Of a stretch of 64,000 nucleotides of DNA, positions 32,712 to 45,755 are shown piece after piece. This stretch comes from Smittium culicis. Its lineage: Eukaryota > Kickxellomycota > Harpellomycetes > Harpellales > Legeriomycetaceae. The translations under genes were made by a program, and so were the position numbers. Location: NCBI GenBank assembly GCA_001970855.1, contig LSSN01001469.1:36877-100876 (forward strand), read 5' to 3'. A model generated the notes under the pieces. That model saw only the letters and a program-made list of their open reading frames with translations, did no database searches and was not told where the DNA came from. Position 1 is the stretch's first letter. The number at the start of each line of letters is the position of its first letter.

Positions 32712-35499
32712 TGCGGCTAGGAGTATAAGCTATGAAGCATAAAGCATTTCCTTTGTGGGAAATTATTGGTTGAAGGAGCGATTGTTAGAACAATAAAGAG
32801 TGACAGCGAATTTAAGGAGTGAAAAGAAATGGGTGGATAGAATGAGCAATGGAGAGAGGAGAGTTGTGATTTCGATTCAAATATAGGGAGGAGGGTTGTT
32901 GCGATTATTAATAAGTTGGGAGGAGAATTATGGTGTAGAATATGCGCGAGTAACAAAGTATTTGGATACTGAAGAAAACATAAACTGGTTTGGTTTTAAG
33001 CAGTCTTTTATTCTAAACAATAACAAAATGATGAATATGCCTTAATTTCACCAAGAAAACAATCGTAATAAGTGTGACAGACCGCCTAATCTATTTGCTA
33101 ACAGATAAAAGAGAAATGCCGCATTTGATTGTTTGGAAAAACCTTCTTAGCCAATAGCCATTCCCCTTGACTTGGCTACCCATGCACCCAATTATGGCCC
33201 ATAAAAAAATCAACGGATCATTGCTAAAAGAGCGTAAATTAATAAGATAGTGATTCTTGCGGCTCTCCATAGCCAATAGTGCCCGCCCAGAAAAATGCTA
33301 GGCTCAAAAAAGCAGCCGGAAAGGAAACGTTTAACTAGCGCTAAAATGAAGATAAATTATGCGGTAAAAATAAGCAATTAACACAAATGTGGGCAAAACC
33401 ATATATATTACAAACCTGCCCCACCAACTGACCAATTTCTGCCTACAGCGCCCTAATCAAACACTTCGACTGGCACTCTATTCCTTCTAGCTGGCCAAGT
33501 AATTAGCCCTCATTAGGCTCCTATTTGACTTTTTTGGTTTTGGTTTATGTTTTGGTTTATGTTTAGAGCTGCCCGGGCCAGTCCACCCATCTGATAATAA
33601 AACCCTAAACGCACCCGCGCTCGCTGAGCTACACTCGGGCCACTGTCCCCTGCCACCCCTATCAACTCTCTCGGGAAAAAAAACAAGCACCACTACAAAA
33701 CTCAACTGGCAAGGCTTAAATCCGCTTTTGATGACAATATCTTAAAAATCGCCAGCTTGACTCGATATCACTTTTTTGCCTGAACTCCATACTCGCTGCA
33801 TAGCTATAGCGTGTCAACAAACCATGCATCAAATATAATGCATGTACCACCCAGCACCTTTTCTGTGCCAAGGAACACCTTCTTCCCACCTCCTTAGAAA
33901 ACGCTGGTGATTCTGGACCATTAATGCTACTTCAAATCCGCTGCCTGCGCTTCCTAATATCCAGCATCATATTTACCCACAAAGCTTTCATGCTCATAAA
34001 GAAAATTGTCCAGCATCAATAGGTGGAATAAACGTTGAATTCTTGTAGCTGTTACATTCATTAATTATGCCTCTCCAATTGGGTGAGGTTATTTCATTCT
34101 GGGCAAATAAACAGCTGGCCCAAAACTGTCTTACCTAAAAAACAGAGTGTATAACAACAATACTAATGGCCAATCATTCCTTATACTTGACATTATTTTT
34201 TATCCATTGGCCAGCACATATTTTGTACTTATATTTATGTTGACTAAACTAGGCTAATAGAACACATTTACATCATCTGTGTTTATTGTCTAACAAAATT
34301 CAAATTCAAAAAATTATCTAATACCAAAAAAACGTATAGCCAATAATGCTAACAAGATCTTTGACTTTTGTATTTCTGCATTCCTGCAAGAAAAAGGATT
34401 AATGCTGCTATTAGGCCCAGCAACAAGAAATTCAATTTCGATCTTTAAAAGCCAAAATCACAAAAACATCCTTCTTAACTCTTACTCTCATCAAGTCTAA
34501 CTGCAACTCGCTGGTTTCTAGTAGCTTTTATTTTAAACTTCTTTCTGTGTTTCCATTCCTGCATATACAATAAACATAACCATCATTTCTATCAGATCTT
34601 TATTTTCTGTACCCCATATATTTTTCCCACTTATTTCACGTCAATAAAAGTTGAATACTCCTTTTATCACATCCTCATTTACCTGCAATTTTCAATTCAT
34701 CTAAAAAAAATACCCATTTTACACCCCTTATATATCAATCCAACTCTCCCATCTCCCATCTCCTATCATTACAAAACATTCATAATTTGTATCATAAATA
34801 TCTATAGATTGGTTTTTTGTTTAAATAATAGCTGAACTCATTTTACTAATAAATTGAAATAAATTACTCTGTTTATATCTAAAAGCCTAATCCATATAAA
34901 AACCACCACTCAAATAAATACATCTTAGAATACAGTGTAAATTTCATCACATTATACCTCTTCTTGCGCAAATAACATACATATAAAAATGCGCACAACT
35001 AATACTTTAGTACTAATTAGCAAAATTAACTCGCATAATATCAAAAATATGAAATAGTATATACCTATAAAACCTGGAAGTAGATAATTACTAGAAAAAA
35101 TTTTTACCTGTCAAATAAAATTTAAAAAAATATATATGTGATTATCAACAGCGTAAAAATACTATAACTCGAATTACAATTAAATAGCTTCAATGAAAAT
35201 AAAAATTGCCTACATAACCCCCGCTTAAAATTTGGACTCGTTGGATTTTTCAAACAGTTCTCGCCTAACCAAATAGATACGATTTAATTTCCGTTAATAA
35301 ACCCCCCCCCCTTCACAACATACTAAAAGTACATTGATTATATCATTAAAATATATTTTTTAATAACCCTTTTTTTTTGTTAAAAAATATAATGAAAAAA
35401 ATAGTGTAGTAAAAACAATATAGTATACCTCTCTCTTGAAAGGGAAAAAAGGTTAAATTGGCCAATAAGAAACTATTAAAACTTTAAAGTACATTTTTC
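32712..35499. other. intergenic region, GC-richer in its first half
   Basis: No gene is supportable. About 33090-34350 is less AT-rich and carries many CCAAT/ATTGG motifs (about 33150, 33272, 34075, 34167, 34203, 34338), like the block upstream of the dioxygenase gene; it lies upstream of the unknown membrane-protein gene. A repeat TTTTGGTTTATG (twice at about 33537-33563) adjoins a short GC-rich patch at 33566-33680. From 34350 on the sequence becomes a normal AT-rich desert. Confidence 0.45.
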
Positions 35500-36471
35500 A
35501 AAAACGATAGAGGAATTCGAAACATTGAATTATAGCATCCATAAGGAACAAAGCCCAATTTGGGATGTCGTATATAGATCGAGAGTTAACCCTCGCCCCT
35601 GATACTAATAAAACAATCGTTAATAAGTTTACAACCAGCATCGCTATATAAAGTAAAAACTGAGAACAATCATAAACAAAGAAAAATTACATACCTGGGT
35701 GGCACAGCTCTAAATTTAGCATTATCTTAATGCTAAATTGATCAAAAATATTCATGAGTTTGTAGGGAAATATACCAACTCAATTTGGAAAAATCCAAAA
35801 ATGCTTCGAAATTGACAACCGTAGAAAAAAAAAATTAATTAATATTCATAACCAGTATTGATCTCGAAAATTCAAAAAAAATAAATAAATAAATAAATAT
35901 AACCTATAAAGAATAAAAATTGGAATATTGCAAACCACAAAATACTCAGAGGAATTTATTAATATCACTATACCACCAATTAATGGCTATAGTTTTTCAG
36001 AAGTAGCAGAAAATTCATTTATTGAGCATACCAAAATACAGAATATTTGACATTACTGCCCTAAAATTCAAAGTTATTATCGCTTTCCCATCTAAAAGCG
36101 TCAAAAAAATTTTGAAGCCATATCCCTTCTTCGCTACATATAATTAATGTTAAAGTACTGTCATTGTGGAAAGAAGCTCAATCAGTATTAACTTTTTGCA
36201 AAAAATTTGAATACCGGAAATATCAGTGTAAAGACATGTAAAACAAAAATTAAAAGAAAGAAAGAGAGAAACAGGATATCAATTCCACAAAACCTATAAA
36301 AAAAATTGTTAAAAAAATAAATACACAAAAAATAGGGAATGAAGCTAGGTTTAATATATTATATGATAAAATAGTGATGTTATACCTTTGGTGGAGGCCT
36401 CGAAATCGACGTAAAATTAATAAGAACAGACCCAGAACATATTTTTTTATAAATAAAATAGTTAAAAAATC

Positions 36472-36493
36472 GGGGGGGGGGGGGGGGGGGGGG
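36472..36493 (+). repeat. 22-base poly-G run
   Basis: Uninterrupted G from 36472 to 36493 in otherwise AT-rich DNA, preceded by AAAAAATC. Long poly-G is rare in such genomes and can form a quadruplex. Its exact length may be affected by sequencing or assembly error. Confidence 0.85.
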
Positions 36494-36899
36494 AATAATT
36501 AATAAATAATACTCAAAAAATCTTATAGAGAATGTGTAATTTTTCTTATTCGGAGAATAAAATTATAATAAGAAGAGATTTATACACATTCCCAAATCTA
36601 AATAGATTGAAAAAATATATAATTAATTATGTTAACGTTACAAGTCTTTTAAATAAAATTCAAAACCTTAATAATACGCAAAAAAATAACTATAAACTAC
36701 ACATATATACTGCCAGAAACAAAGAAAATTAAAAAAATGATCCATAATATTGACGCAGTCGAGGAATAAGTCATCTCAAAATATTTCCTTGTAAAATAAA
36801 AGGTCTCAAAAATTGGTATATTAAATATAAAAATATTTATAATGAGATATAATTGTAGCTATACTCTGTTTTAAATTTTTTATAGTCGAAAAAAAAAAT

Positions 36900-37420
36900 T
36901 CACAAAAAAAAATTAAATCTAAAAAAAACAACCTTCAATGTGAAAGGAATTTCTGGGAACACAAAATAGGGCAGGCTCTTATAAATATTTAAAATTATTT
37001 ATTAAATCACAAAAACTACTTGCAAGAGATAAACATGAAAAAATATAACATGAATCTTTGGTCCAATTATTGGATCGAAAAAATTATTTTTAAAAAAATA
37101 ATAATCTAAAATTAATAAAAGCGATAATTATATTAATAATATTAAAAAGAGCTCCTTCTTTCAAGGTATAATTATCATATCACTAATTGAGAACAAAAAA
37201 GGTAATAAAAATCTTAATTTATACCTAAAAAACAATAAAATTTCAGATCGATATTACTAGAATTTATTTCAGAAAATCTGTTTGCGATTAAAAATAAGCT
37301 AAGAAATAATAATGATGGGTGATATGAATATTTTCGAAAATAAGAAGAGCGACAGGTTCCATCAAAAAATAACATAATGAATAGAATATGAAATTACGTA
37401 GAAATTAATGAATCCTCTCT
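36900..37420 (+). pseudogene. degenerate non-LTR retrotransposon endonuclease (APE-type)
   Basis: On the plus strand three motifs of the LINE apurinic-type endonuclease occur in the right order within about 430 bp: TTFNVKGISGN near 36930 (family N-x-R/N-G), KNYLQEINM near 37010 (catalytic LQE), and MMGDMNIFENKKSDRF near 37315 (GDxN). Stops and frame changes separate them. Protein-like scraps upstream, such as EFINITIPPINGYSFSEVAE near 35950 and VYRSRVNPRP near 35575, may derive from the same element's first reading frame. I could not find a reverse transcriptase, so the copy seems truncated as well as mutated. Confidence 0.5.
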
Positions 37421-37667
37421 AACTAAAATTTTTTATATGTGATTTATAAGAAAATGAAACAGTCTATACTATGTAAAAAATCTCTGTATACACTAACCGT
37501 GAATTTTTCGTATTATTTAATCAAAAGTACTTTAAAAAAATTATAAATAATTTAAATTGGCTTAAAGTAATTATTTGACAGAAAAAGTGTTACTTTCTAA
37601 ATAAAATAATCGCAAAAAGTTACAAAAACACGAATTAATAATTGGTAACTCAACGAAAAGCTCTGAA

Positions 37668-37700
37668 TAACAACAACAACAACAATAATAATAATAATAA
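37668..37700. repeat. AAC/AAT trinucleotide microsatellite
   Basis: About five AAC units followed by about six AAT units in tandem. A simple repeat with no coding context. Confidence 0.85.
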
Positions 37701-38399
37701 ACAACTAAAAATAAAAACGTAATTTTAACTCATTTTTAATAACTATAACAACCGACAGAATGAATATTTAATAACTATGACTTCAAAAATATCGATCTTA
37801 ACTCCGGCTGCAACTGTGAAGAAACAATAAAAGTTTGAAACCTCGAAAGATGGTATAACTTTCCGAAACAAGGCTTCAATAGAACAAGAAAGGCACCATT
37901 AATATATAAAAATTTAATTTTTAGTCCAAATTTATAATATAAGTTTATAAATAAAGTTGTGAGGTTTATTCATATTGGGTAATACAATAAATTAACTTTG
38001 AATTCGTTTTTAAACAAGCTACATATAACAGTATTAATATGATCAATTAATATTTATACAAAGATGTTTTAATTTATTATGGGTTGAATTTTAGCTAATT
38101 GCATCCTTATTTTAGAAAAAAAAAAAAGATAAAATAATCAAAAACTAGAAATTGGAATTCGAAATTAAATAAATTATTTTTTTTCCAAATGTTTAAAAGA
38201 TAATTTAAAATGTTTTGAAGGTTTATAAATCAAAAATAAATATAATAACTAATCAAATAAAATTTCTCATCGACTCTCTAGTAGATATATATATTAATCG
38301 TAAATCTATTCGACAGGAACAGTGAATCGAATATATTTTGTATTAATAATACAATAGGTACGTGAATGTCTTTCAATAATCTGGATGTTTCAAGCTCAT

Positions 38400-38700
38400 T
38401 ATTTTGATCGATTTTTTCTGCTCAAAGCTTATGAATCTATTTTTTAGACCCCCTGGTCCAAGGAATTTTCCAACTAGCCCCAACCAGGTTTCGTTGAAAT
38501 ACAAAAGAAAAATTTTTTCGTCAAAATTGATCATAGTCGGTATAAATCGGTCGATCTTTGATAATCAATGTTTTTGCTACCGGCTGCAGCTCAGGATTAA
38601 GTGTTATGCCATCTTAGGCACACACAGTTTGTAGCAGGGGCAACATTTTTTGAATTACTGGACGTCGATTTTCATGTACAACAGGCGCTGGGCAGTCCAT
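38400..38700 (-). pseudogene. decayed coding fragment, probably from a mobile element
   Basis: On the minus strand a protein-like run with stops includes MDCPAPVVHENRRPVIQK, then LLQTVCA, a stop, and further pieces ending KTLIIKDRPIYTDYDQF. Base composition is GC-richer than its surroundings, typical of former coding sequence in this genome. I cannot name the family; a retroelement gag or pol scrap is the likeliest source. Confidence 0.35.
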
Positions 38701-40414
38701 AATATTCCGATAATCATTTTTTAAATGTTTTGAAAACGCAGATTTAGATTCGTTTAAATTTATTTAAGATAATAATATTTTTCTTTATTTCTGTTTTTCC
38801 GTTGCAATATCTACAGATAAATCAAATATAGATTATTCTATCTTTTATGGTCGGTTATTGTTATAATAGTCTAAAAAATTTAATACTGGATGAAAAATTT
38901 TCTATAAAACGGAAGCTCTCTGAAATTCAGGTGAGTATCCTTTTCTTGATTGGTTCATAGATAAAATATTTTATTTTAATCACCAATTTTTATTGATATT
39001 TATTATTATAACTATCATCTTTTATTGAGACAAAATTTCTTTGATAATTGTAATTTAATTTATGTTTGGTGTTAATAAAAAATTTTGTTAAAGTTAAAAA
39101 AGACTATATAAATTTTCTGAATATTTTTTTTAATTTCTGGAGATGAAAAAATATTTATCTATCAATTTTCCATTGCTCATTTTTACTACATATTAATTTA
39201 TTATTAAATAAAAAATATTTTTGATGTTTTTTCTTCACCCTTTACTCATAATTTTATATTTTACGAGATTTTATTTTGTGAAATCGGTGCTAATTTTATT
39301 TGAATCATTATTTTAGTCAATTATAATTATTTATTAATCATTAAACTTGAATTTTTTTAATTTCAGAATTTATAATTTTTCTTTCTGATATATATTCGGG
39401 ACATTTACACCGATTTATTATATTTTATCGTAAATAATTATTTCGTCAATGTTTAAAGTTCAAATAGTTAACTCAAAAAATATTAATAGTAATAAATAAC
39501 AGTTAATTATATCAGTTTTCACTAATTAAAGAGTTTTTAAATTTCTATTTATTATTAACTAAATGATGATATTTGTTTCATTCAGATCTTTAGCTCAAAT
39601 ATTTTAGATTATTAAATAAATAATATTTTTTATTACTAAAAACAATTAATAGATAATTTATATGGATAAAAGAACATTAATTAATTATATTATGCTGATT
39701 TTCTGTGATAAAAATAATGTGGAATGTGTGAATTTAAAGATTAAAAGAAGATATTCGACAAAATTTATAATATTTTATAAAATATATGTGTTAATAAATT
39801 AAAATTTACTAATAAATGATTTAATCCAAATTATAAAATCATTTCTTGAAATAAATATAAAAATAAAAATAAAATTTTACTATAGTTGAAACATAACTTT
39901 AAAATGTAGTAATTTTATTATATATATTCGTTCAATTTTAGTATTTATCGTAAATTTAAAAATACTGTCGAATATAAATAAAAAGATAATAATGTATAAC
40001 ATTAATAAAAAGAATATCGATAATATAATGAATTAGGTCAAATTTTGATAAAATATTAAAACATAATATTTTAATTTTACAATTATTTTTTAAATTAACT
40101 TGAAGATATCTATAAATCTATAAAAAAAATTTATTAAAATTTCACTAAAATTATGACCAATAAAACTGAAAAAAATATAGTTTATAAAATAATTGATATG
40201 TTATCGATGAAATAATAATCAATAAACTTGATTTAAAAGCTTATATTTCCTTTATAACTGCTCAAAATTTTCGAAAAAGATAACTAGATATAAAATTTTT
40301 TTCTATATGTCTCCGAATTAATTTAATTTAATTTAATTTAAATTTTATTTTTATCAATACTTTAATAATAAAAATTCCAATATTAATTTAAAAAACAATA
40401 TTGTACTTCAAATA
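38701..40414. other. gene-free AT-rich desert
   Basis: Extremely AT-rich, stop-dense in all frames, with a short TTTAA tandem near 40320. I see no gene or structured element. Confidence 0.6.
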
Positions 40415-41167
40415 TTAAATACAAATATGCGGAGGTTTAGCCCTTAATTCAGATTTTTTGTTAGCACTGATCAAAATTCTGCACATATTCGAAATTTTTT
40501 GGTTCAGTTGAGAAGTAAATTCAGAAACAGTAATTTCGACTCTTTTACAATGTATGGCGGTTAAGCTTGTATGCGGAATGGAAATAGCCTGGATGAGTTC
40601 TTTTGAAGATTTAGCAAAACCAATGATATCTAAAAGCAGCAGATCATCCTCATCTTCATCATAGTCGTCATCTCGTTTTGAATATTTTTGATTTTCTGAG
40701 CCTTGAGCAATCAAGTTTAAACCTATTTTACCCTCTGCCAAATTTTCCACGGTAACTTTATCAAAGAATACAAAAGTCTTGTATTTTTTATAAAAGCTAT
40801 CTAAATCCGAACTAATTTGAGCAAATTTACCAGTATTCATCAAATTATTGATTTTTTCAAGCAGGTTTATAAGCCTAACTAGAATATAATTATAGTTGTT
40901 TGCATCTTTCTTAATTTTTGAACTTATTTCTTCTAGGCTCATAGAGTCTATTTTCTTATTACTCTTTTTCAGACTGTATATCTGCTCCAGTTCGCAATTA
41001 TTAGGCGATCTAACATGGTAAAACACTTTATCAAAATGATTCCTTTTCTTTAAAACAGAATCACTTTCCAAGCTATACTTATTTACATTAGTACCTTGTA
41101 TTTTTGAGGACGAAAATACTACCAAACCCGATAAGAAGAGAATAGATACCGTTTTAATCAGATACAT
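40415..41167 (-). CDS. small secreted protein of unknown function
   Basis: Intronless, 250 residues. The N-terminus MYLIKTVSILFLSGLVVFSSS is a textbook signal peptide, with cleavage likely near residue 20-25, and no further membrane segment follows, so the protein is probably secreted. Four cysteines remain in the mature chain (in NNCELEQ, IHCKRVE, NMCRILI and PHICI), enough for two disulphides. Lys-Arg before an acidic run (YSKRDDDYDEDEDD, about residue 162) resembles a Kex2-type processing site. The middle is predicted helical and lysine-rich. I recognise no family. It sits alone in a gene desert between transposon relics, a setting where fungal lineage-specific secreted proteins often occur; that parallel is inference. 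Confidence 0.7.
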   Translation of the reverse strand: MYLIKTVSILFLSGLVVFSSSKIQGTNVNKYSLESDSVLKKRNHFDKVFYHVRSPNNCELEQIYSLKKSNKKIDSMSLEEISSKIKKDANNYNYILVRLINLLEKINNLMNTGKFAQISSDLDSFYKKYKTFVFFDKVTVENLAEGKIGLNLIAQGSENQKYSKRDDDYDEDEDDLLLLDIIGFAKSSKELIQAISIPHTSLTAIHCKRVEITVSEFTSQLNQKISNMCRILISANKKSELRAKPPHICI

Positions 41168-44100
41168 TTTAAACAGTAAAAATCAATATATTACTCCTTT
41201 TATTTTTTTATTTATTTAGTTTTAGAAATAGTTAATTTTATTTTACAAATCTTTTTTTAAAATAATACATAATCAGGTAGTTTTTAATCTTTTTATACTT
41301 TAAATGAATAGCAGCCATGCTAGTTTAAATTTACAGCTGTTATCTATAATAAATAGAAGGGGTTATTGAAGAAAAAAAATATAATTGAATTTTAGTAGAT
41401 TATTTCTTTAAATTTTATAAATATATAGCATAACTGTTTATTTAATAAAAGAATAGTTTATAATATGTATCAATATTACTTTTTATGCTTTATTTTGAAT
41501 ATATGCTTATAAAATACATCAAATATTAATAAAAAAATAAACAAATATGTAATTATCCATCAATTTTTAGGAGCTCAGTACCTGCATGATAAACTGAATG
41601 ATCAACTGTTTTAATCGCAATTCTTCCTTATTATTTTTTTTAAGGTTGTGATTATGCACAATATATAAATAAGGAATAAGAAAAAGTTACATTTATTTTT
41701 AAAAACATACTTTCGTTTGTTTGTTCAATTAAAAGTTAATATATATTAAAAATATAAATTAAATTTGACGAGAAAACAAATAAAATTGAATATTGATTCG
41801 ATTTTAAAATATAGAAAAAGTATAACCGTATTAAAAAAATAAAAAAATAAAGCTATAAACTACGAAAATTGAAAAATAGGTGAATGCACGCATTTTAAAA
41901 AAGAGCACATTCCATAATTTAAAATTATTTATTGGGTTGAGTTTTTAGTATAGTATTTTATAATATAAATAAAAAATTTTATATACCAATAAATATAATT
42001 ATGCATTTATTATGTATAAAATTATGTGTAATATGGCTTACGTATATTGAATTTTTAATCTCAACATCGATTTTAATAAAAATATGCCTATTTTATAGTT
42101 ATATGATGAAGTTAAATTACTTTAATGAGTCTTATTTATTTAAAAATAAATATATACGAAAAGTATACAAGTATCTAGAAGACACTATATAATTCAGATG
42201 TTGAATAAAAATTTTAAAAAATCAATTTTAAATGAGCACGAGTCAATTTCAAAATCAAAGCAACGAATTAAAAGCGAAAAAGGAATCAAAAAACAAACTT
42301 TTTCAGGGAAGTAGAAGAAAGATTGCGGAATTGATTTGAGTTTTTATAATGAGCGAAGATATAATCTCAATCTGATAAAAAATGGACAAACCAATGTATT
42401 TATATTATTTAATTAAAGGGTAAATACCTTAAAAATTAACTATAAATGAAGTAGTGTGTATCAGCTTAAATGATAAGCAGGTATTCAATATTTCGTAAAT
42501 AAGATAACTTCAGTTTTTGGAAGAACGAGTTTTTATTGCTTTTTTTAACTACTAGATGCATTATTTCATGTAATATCTGATAGAATAGATATGAATAATT
42601 GTGGCGATAAGTCAGTGCACTAAATTTCTATAAAAAAAAAACAGTTAGTATGAAAATTTTTTTACGTACATTAAGGGTATGTAAACTGAACTAGATTTTA
42701 TTTAATGATTTCTTAAATGTGAAACAAAATTGCAAAATTATTGAAAAAAGCAATAGGATAAAAGTCACAACAAAAAAAAATATAGTGAAAAGAAAAGCAA
42801 TAATAAGATAAAAACTTTTAGAATTATAAACTAACTGAACATTTTAAGGTGCCTCGGTAATATTTTTCGCGAAAAAAAATATAATAAATGGAGCTAAATT
42901 TATGAAAAATGGAATGGATCCGCATTTATGGTATTGGATTTATGTCGGCTTGAGCATTAAATATTTAGTTTAGCGCATTTATAATCATAATTGCAATTTT
43001 ATTATAATCATGTAATTTTAGTATTTCGAAGACTAAATACCTTTTTAATAGTTTATTTTTAAACTATTCAGAAATGTTTACATTTCAAGTATGGTGAAAG
43101 AAAAAAAAATTAAAAGTAATTTTTTTGCGCGAGTTTAAAAGATATATCATTAGTTATATTTATCTATAATAGGGGAAGGGGGTAGGATGTATATTTTTGA
43201 TTTCTTCTTTAACTTAAACATTATGAGCAATAAAATTTGTATTTTTTTTTCCAAAATAATAAATAAAAAATTTCCACATCATTGTTATTTCAACATTCAA
43301 TTAGGCTTTATCTAGGATGTTATCTAACATATCAATATGTAAATTATGCTTTATCCCACAATATACTATACAATAGCAGCTATCATCGCCATTTTTTTAT
43401 TTAATAGGAGAATATTACAATAATACTAAAAAGCGAAATATTTATATTCCGCTAAAAGTCTATAATAATGGCTCTAATTATTTTTTTTACTAGATGGTAT
43501 GAATTAAATATATATTTTAAAGTGAATTTGTTAGTCAATTTATTATATCACTTGCTGTTGAGTATGAAAACTAGACAACGGGATTTCCTGATTGATAATG
43601 GCTATTTTTTTTTATAATTCAAGTTATTTTTTAAAAAGCTTTGTGTGGTATTATCGTTTTTATTTTTATTATGGACAAATTATGCAGAACCTAATAGGAA
43701 CATATATTATATCATACTCCTTTCATCTAAATTGTGTGTAGAGATAAAGAATTGACAGTTGTACAAGATATAAAATGGGGAGCTAGTAGAAAAAATATTA
43801 TTTATGATATTTAGTATGAAAAGCTTATTGGGCGAATGGAGGGGAAGAGGCGATGGGTTAGTTTTACATAATATAAAAAGCGAAATCTGTTACTGCGTAA
43901 GAAAGTAAAAAAATGATGAGAATGTGAAGGGATTGGATAAATTCATACCGATAGTATAAATAAAGTAACCAATTACAAATTGTGCCTAGAAAATCCATTT
44001 GCTTTTAAATAAGACCTAAATAGCATTTTTTTGAATGTGAAAATAGGATCAAACAATTCCCCTCGCTGTAGAAGGATAAGATTCCTTACTAACCTTCAAT

Positions 44101-44354
44101 TTGATATTGAACAAGCCAGATGCTAATTTATTAAAAAGACCAAATGTGAGTAGATTAAAATATGATAATCGAGTCGATGGTACAGTGAGGGCTAAACTTT
44201 AGAAATATATACCATTTTTAAAATGCACAAGCGTCTAATAATGCATGGGTCATGAGATATTCATGGGATGGTCTAGCTTGTTGGTGGAGGGGGGGGGGTT
44301 ATTCATTATTCTATATAAATTTTAGAGGGCGAGACTAAAAAAAAAACAAAAATT
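41168..44354. other. gene-free AT-rich desert
   Basis: A possible 63-residue hydrophobic frame at 42001-42192 (plus) has no family signal and is probably chance. Otherwise there are A/T homopolymers only. Confidence 0.55.
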
Positions 44355-44550
44355 TTAACACATTCCCGGGTGGTAAACTATTTTTGATCTACAGAAAATA
44401 TCAACCATGTTCAATAAAAGCATTATTTTTCTGTGACTCAATTGATTATTGGTTTGTTATGGAATACTAGAATAATTTAAATTTAGTTATAAATCACTGG
44501 CGAATCAATGGTTTGGATTTTTAAAAGAGTGTTGGGCGGAAAAGGGCTAA
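44355..44550 (-). repeat. miniature inverted-repeat element, copy C
   Basis: This is the inverted copy of the elements at 48809-49005 and 54901-55098. Its left end (CCCGGGTGGTAAACTATTT) matches the complement of the right end of the 48809 copy, and its right end (GAGTGTTGGGCGG, then AAAAGGGCTAA) matches the complement of that copy's left end. It is 196 bp, almost the same length as the others. Divergence between copies is moderate, so they are not recent. Confidence 0.75.
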
Positions 44551-45686
44551 TGGGATGTAAGAGAGAAGGGCTTTGATTACTGGCGCGGGTTTACGTATTG
44601 GAGTTCAGGGTTGATTACCAGCTAAAAGGGAACATATTATGAGGAGTGTGTGGAGGCATTGATATTAAATTTTGGTCATTAGAAATACAGTTAATAATAG
44701 CCGTATAGTAAGCTGGAAAACAATTAATACTGGTTAATACCAGCTAATGAGATTACTTGAAGAGTAGGTCACGCTTTCTGAGTGGACTTCAGATAAGCTT
44801 TTGAATTTTGTATTTTGCTGTATATTCTGTGTAAATAAATTAAAGCAGTTTTTGATCTGCGCTTTTAGGCTTCAAGGAGTATTTGGGGAAGAACTTTTTG
44901 AGAAATTAGCTGCAGCTTAGATTTTAGCCAATCCAAGCGATAAATTGCAAATTTCAGAGCGCCTATCATTATCATATCGACATATCATTAGCTAGTATTA
45001 ACGCTCAGGACTATATTAGCTATTGAAGGCGGCGAATAGGCGTGAGGGAGTGGCCAAAATGTCAAATGGGCACTAAACTCACCAGGGTTTAAAATTTGTC
45101 GTATGATTTTGTTGCAACTTTCCAGCTGTTGAAGGGCTCTGTATTCTCCTTTTTTGGCTTTATGCAGCTGGTTTATCTTTGCAGTTCAGACTCGAATAGT
45201 AAAAAAAAGATCAAAACGAAATGATAAATAGTTGAGATCTAGCCTATCACAGATAATAGTCTACTTATCGATTCAACGGGCGAATGGGAAGGAAGGGCAA
45301 TTGTTTGAGTGCAGAGATTAATTAGTAACGCAAAAGGCTATTTGTTTAAGCGCAGAGTATTATTGGCTGAAGAGAAAAAAAGAGGTGATACTTAACAATT
45401 AAAAACTATAAAAAACTTTAATCTTGAATGCGATATAGATAAAGCTTGAGAGCATTTCGTAAATTAAAAGCAAAAAATCGTGCCAAACAGCTTGAAAGAC
45501 CCATACAGCGCTAATAAAAGCAGTTTTCTGTTGCTTGGCGCTATATCCATTACCCAATAGCAGTTTTTCCCAATTAAGGCTTTTTTTCCATCAATGCTGA
45601 CAAACCTTTCTTTTAGTAAGCTTCCCGTTTTATACTACGCCTCTATTTACTTAGCGGCGCTTCCAAACAATCCTCGCACTACACTA
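44551..45686. other. intergenic, GC-richer block upstream of the phosphotransferase gene
   Basis: No gene. Composition and scattered CCAAT-type motifs (AGCCAATCC near 44937, CCCAATAG near 45553) resemble the blocks found 5' of the dioxygenase and the unknown membrane-protein genes, so it may be extended upstream regulatory DNA. Confidence 0.4.
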
Positions 45687-45755
45687 CCCTTTTGACACGC
45701 TTTTCCCTTTTGACAACCCTACCTTCTCCTTTTGACACTCCTATCCCTTTTGACA
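45687..45755 (+). promoter_or_regulatory. four tandem copies of CCTTTTGACA upstream of the phosphotransferase gene
   Basis: CCTTTTGACA occurs four times in 69 bp, with GACA at 45694, 45712, 45734 and 45752 (spacing 18, 22, 18). A TATA-like CATATAAAAGCGG follows at about 45793. The regular near-two-turn spacing suggests a transcription-factor binding array on one DNA face. The motif (complement TGTCAAAAGG) is not the yeast inositol/choline element CATGTGAAAT, so the factor is unknown. Confidence 0.6.

Noticed and set aside
33600..33670. GTAGCTCAGCGAGCGC-like sequence (complement) resembling a tRNA D-arm
   Set aside because: No D-loop GG, no T-arm and no acceptor pairing could be found.
33487..33705. 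72-codon frame with a KHKPKHKPKPKK repeat on the minus strand
   Set aside because: The repeat follows directly from a simple TTTGGTTTATG duplication; there is no supporting start context or family.
42001..42192. 63-codon hydrophobic frame
   Set aside because: AT-rich sequence naturally yields Ile/Leu/Phe/Lys frames; nothing else supports it.
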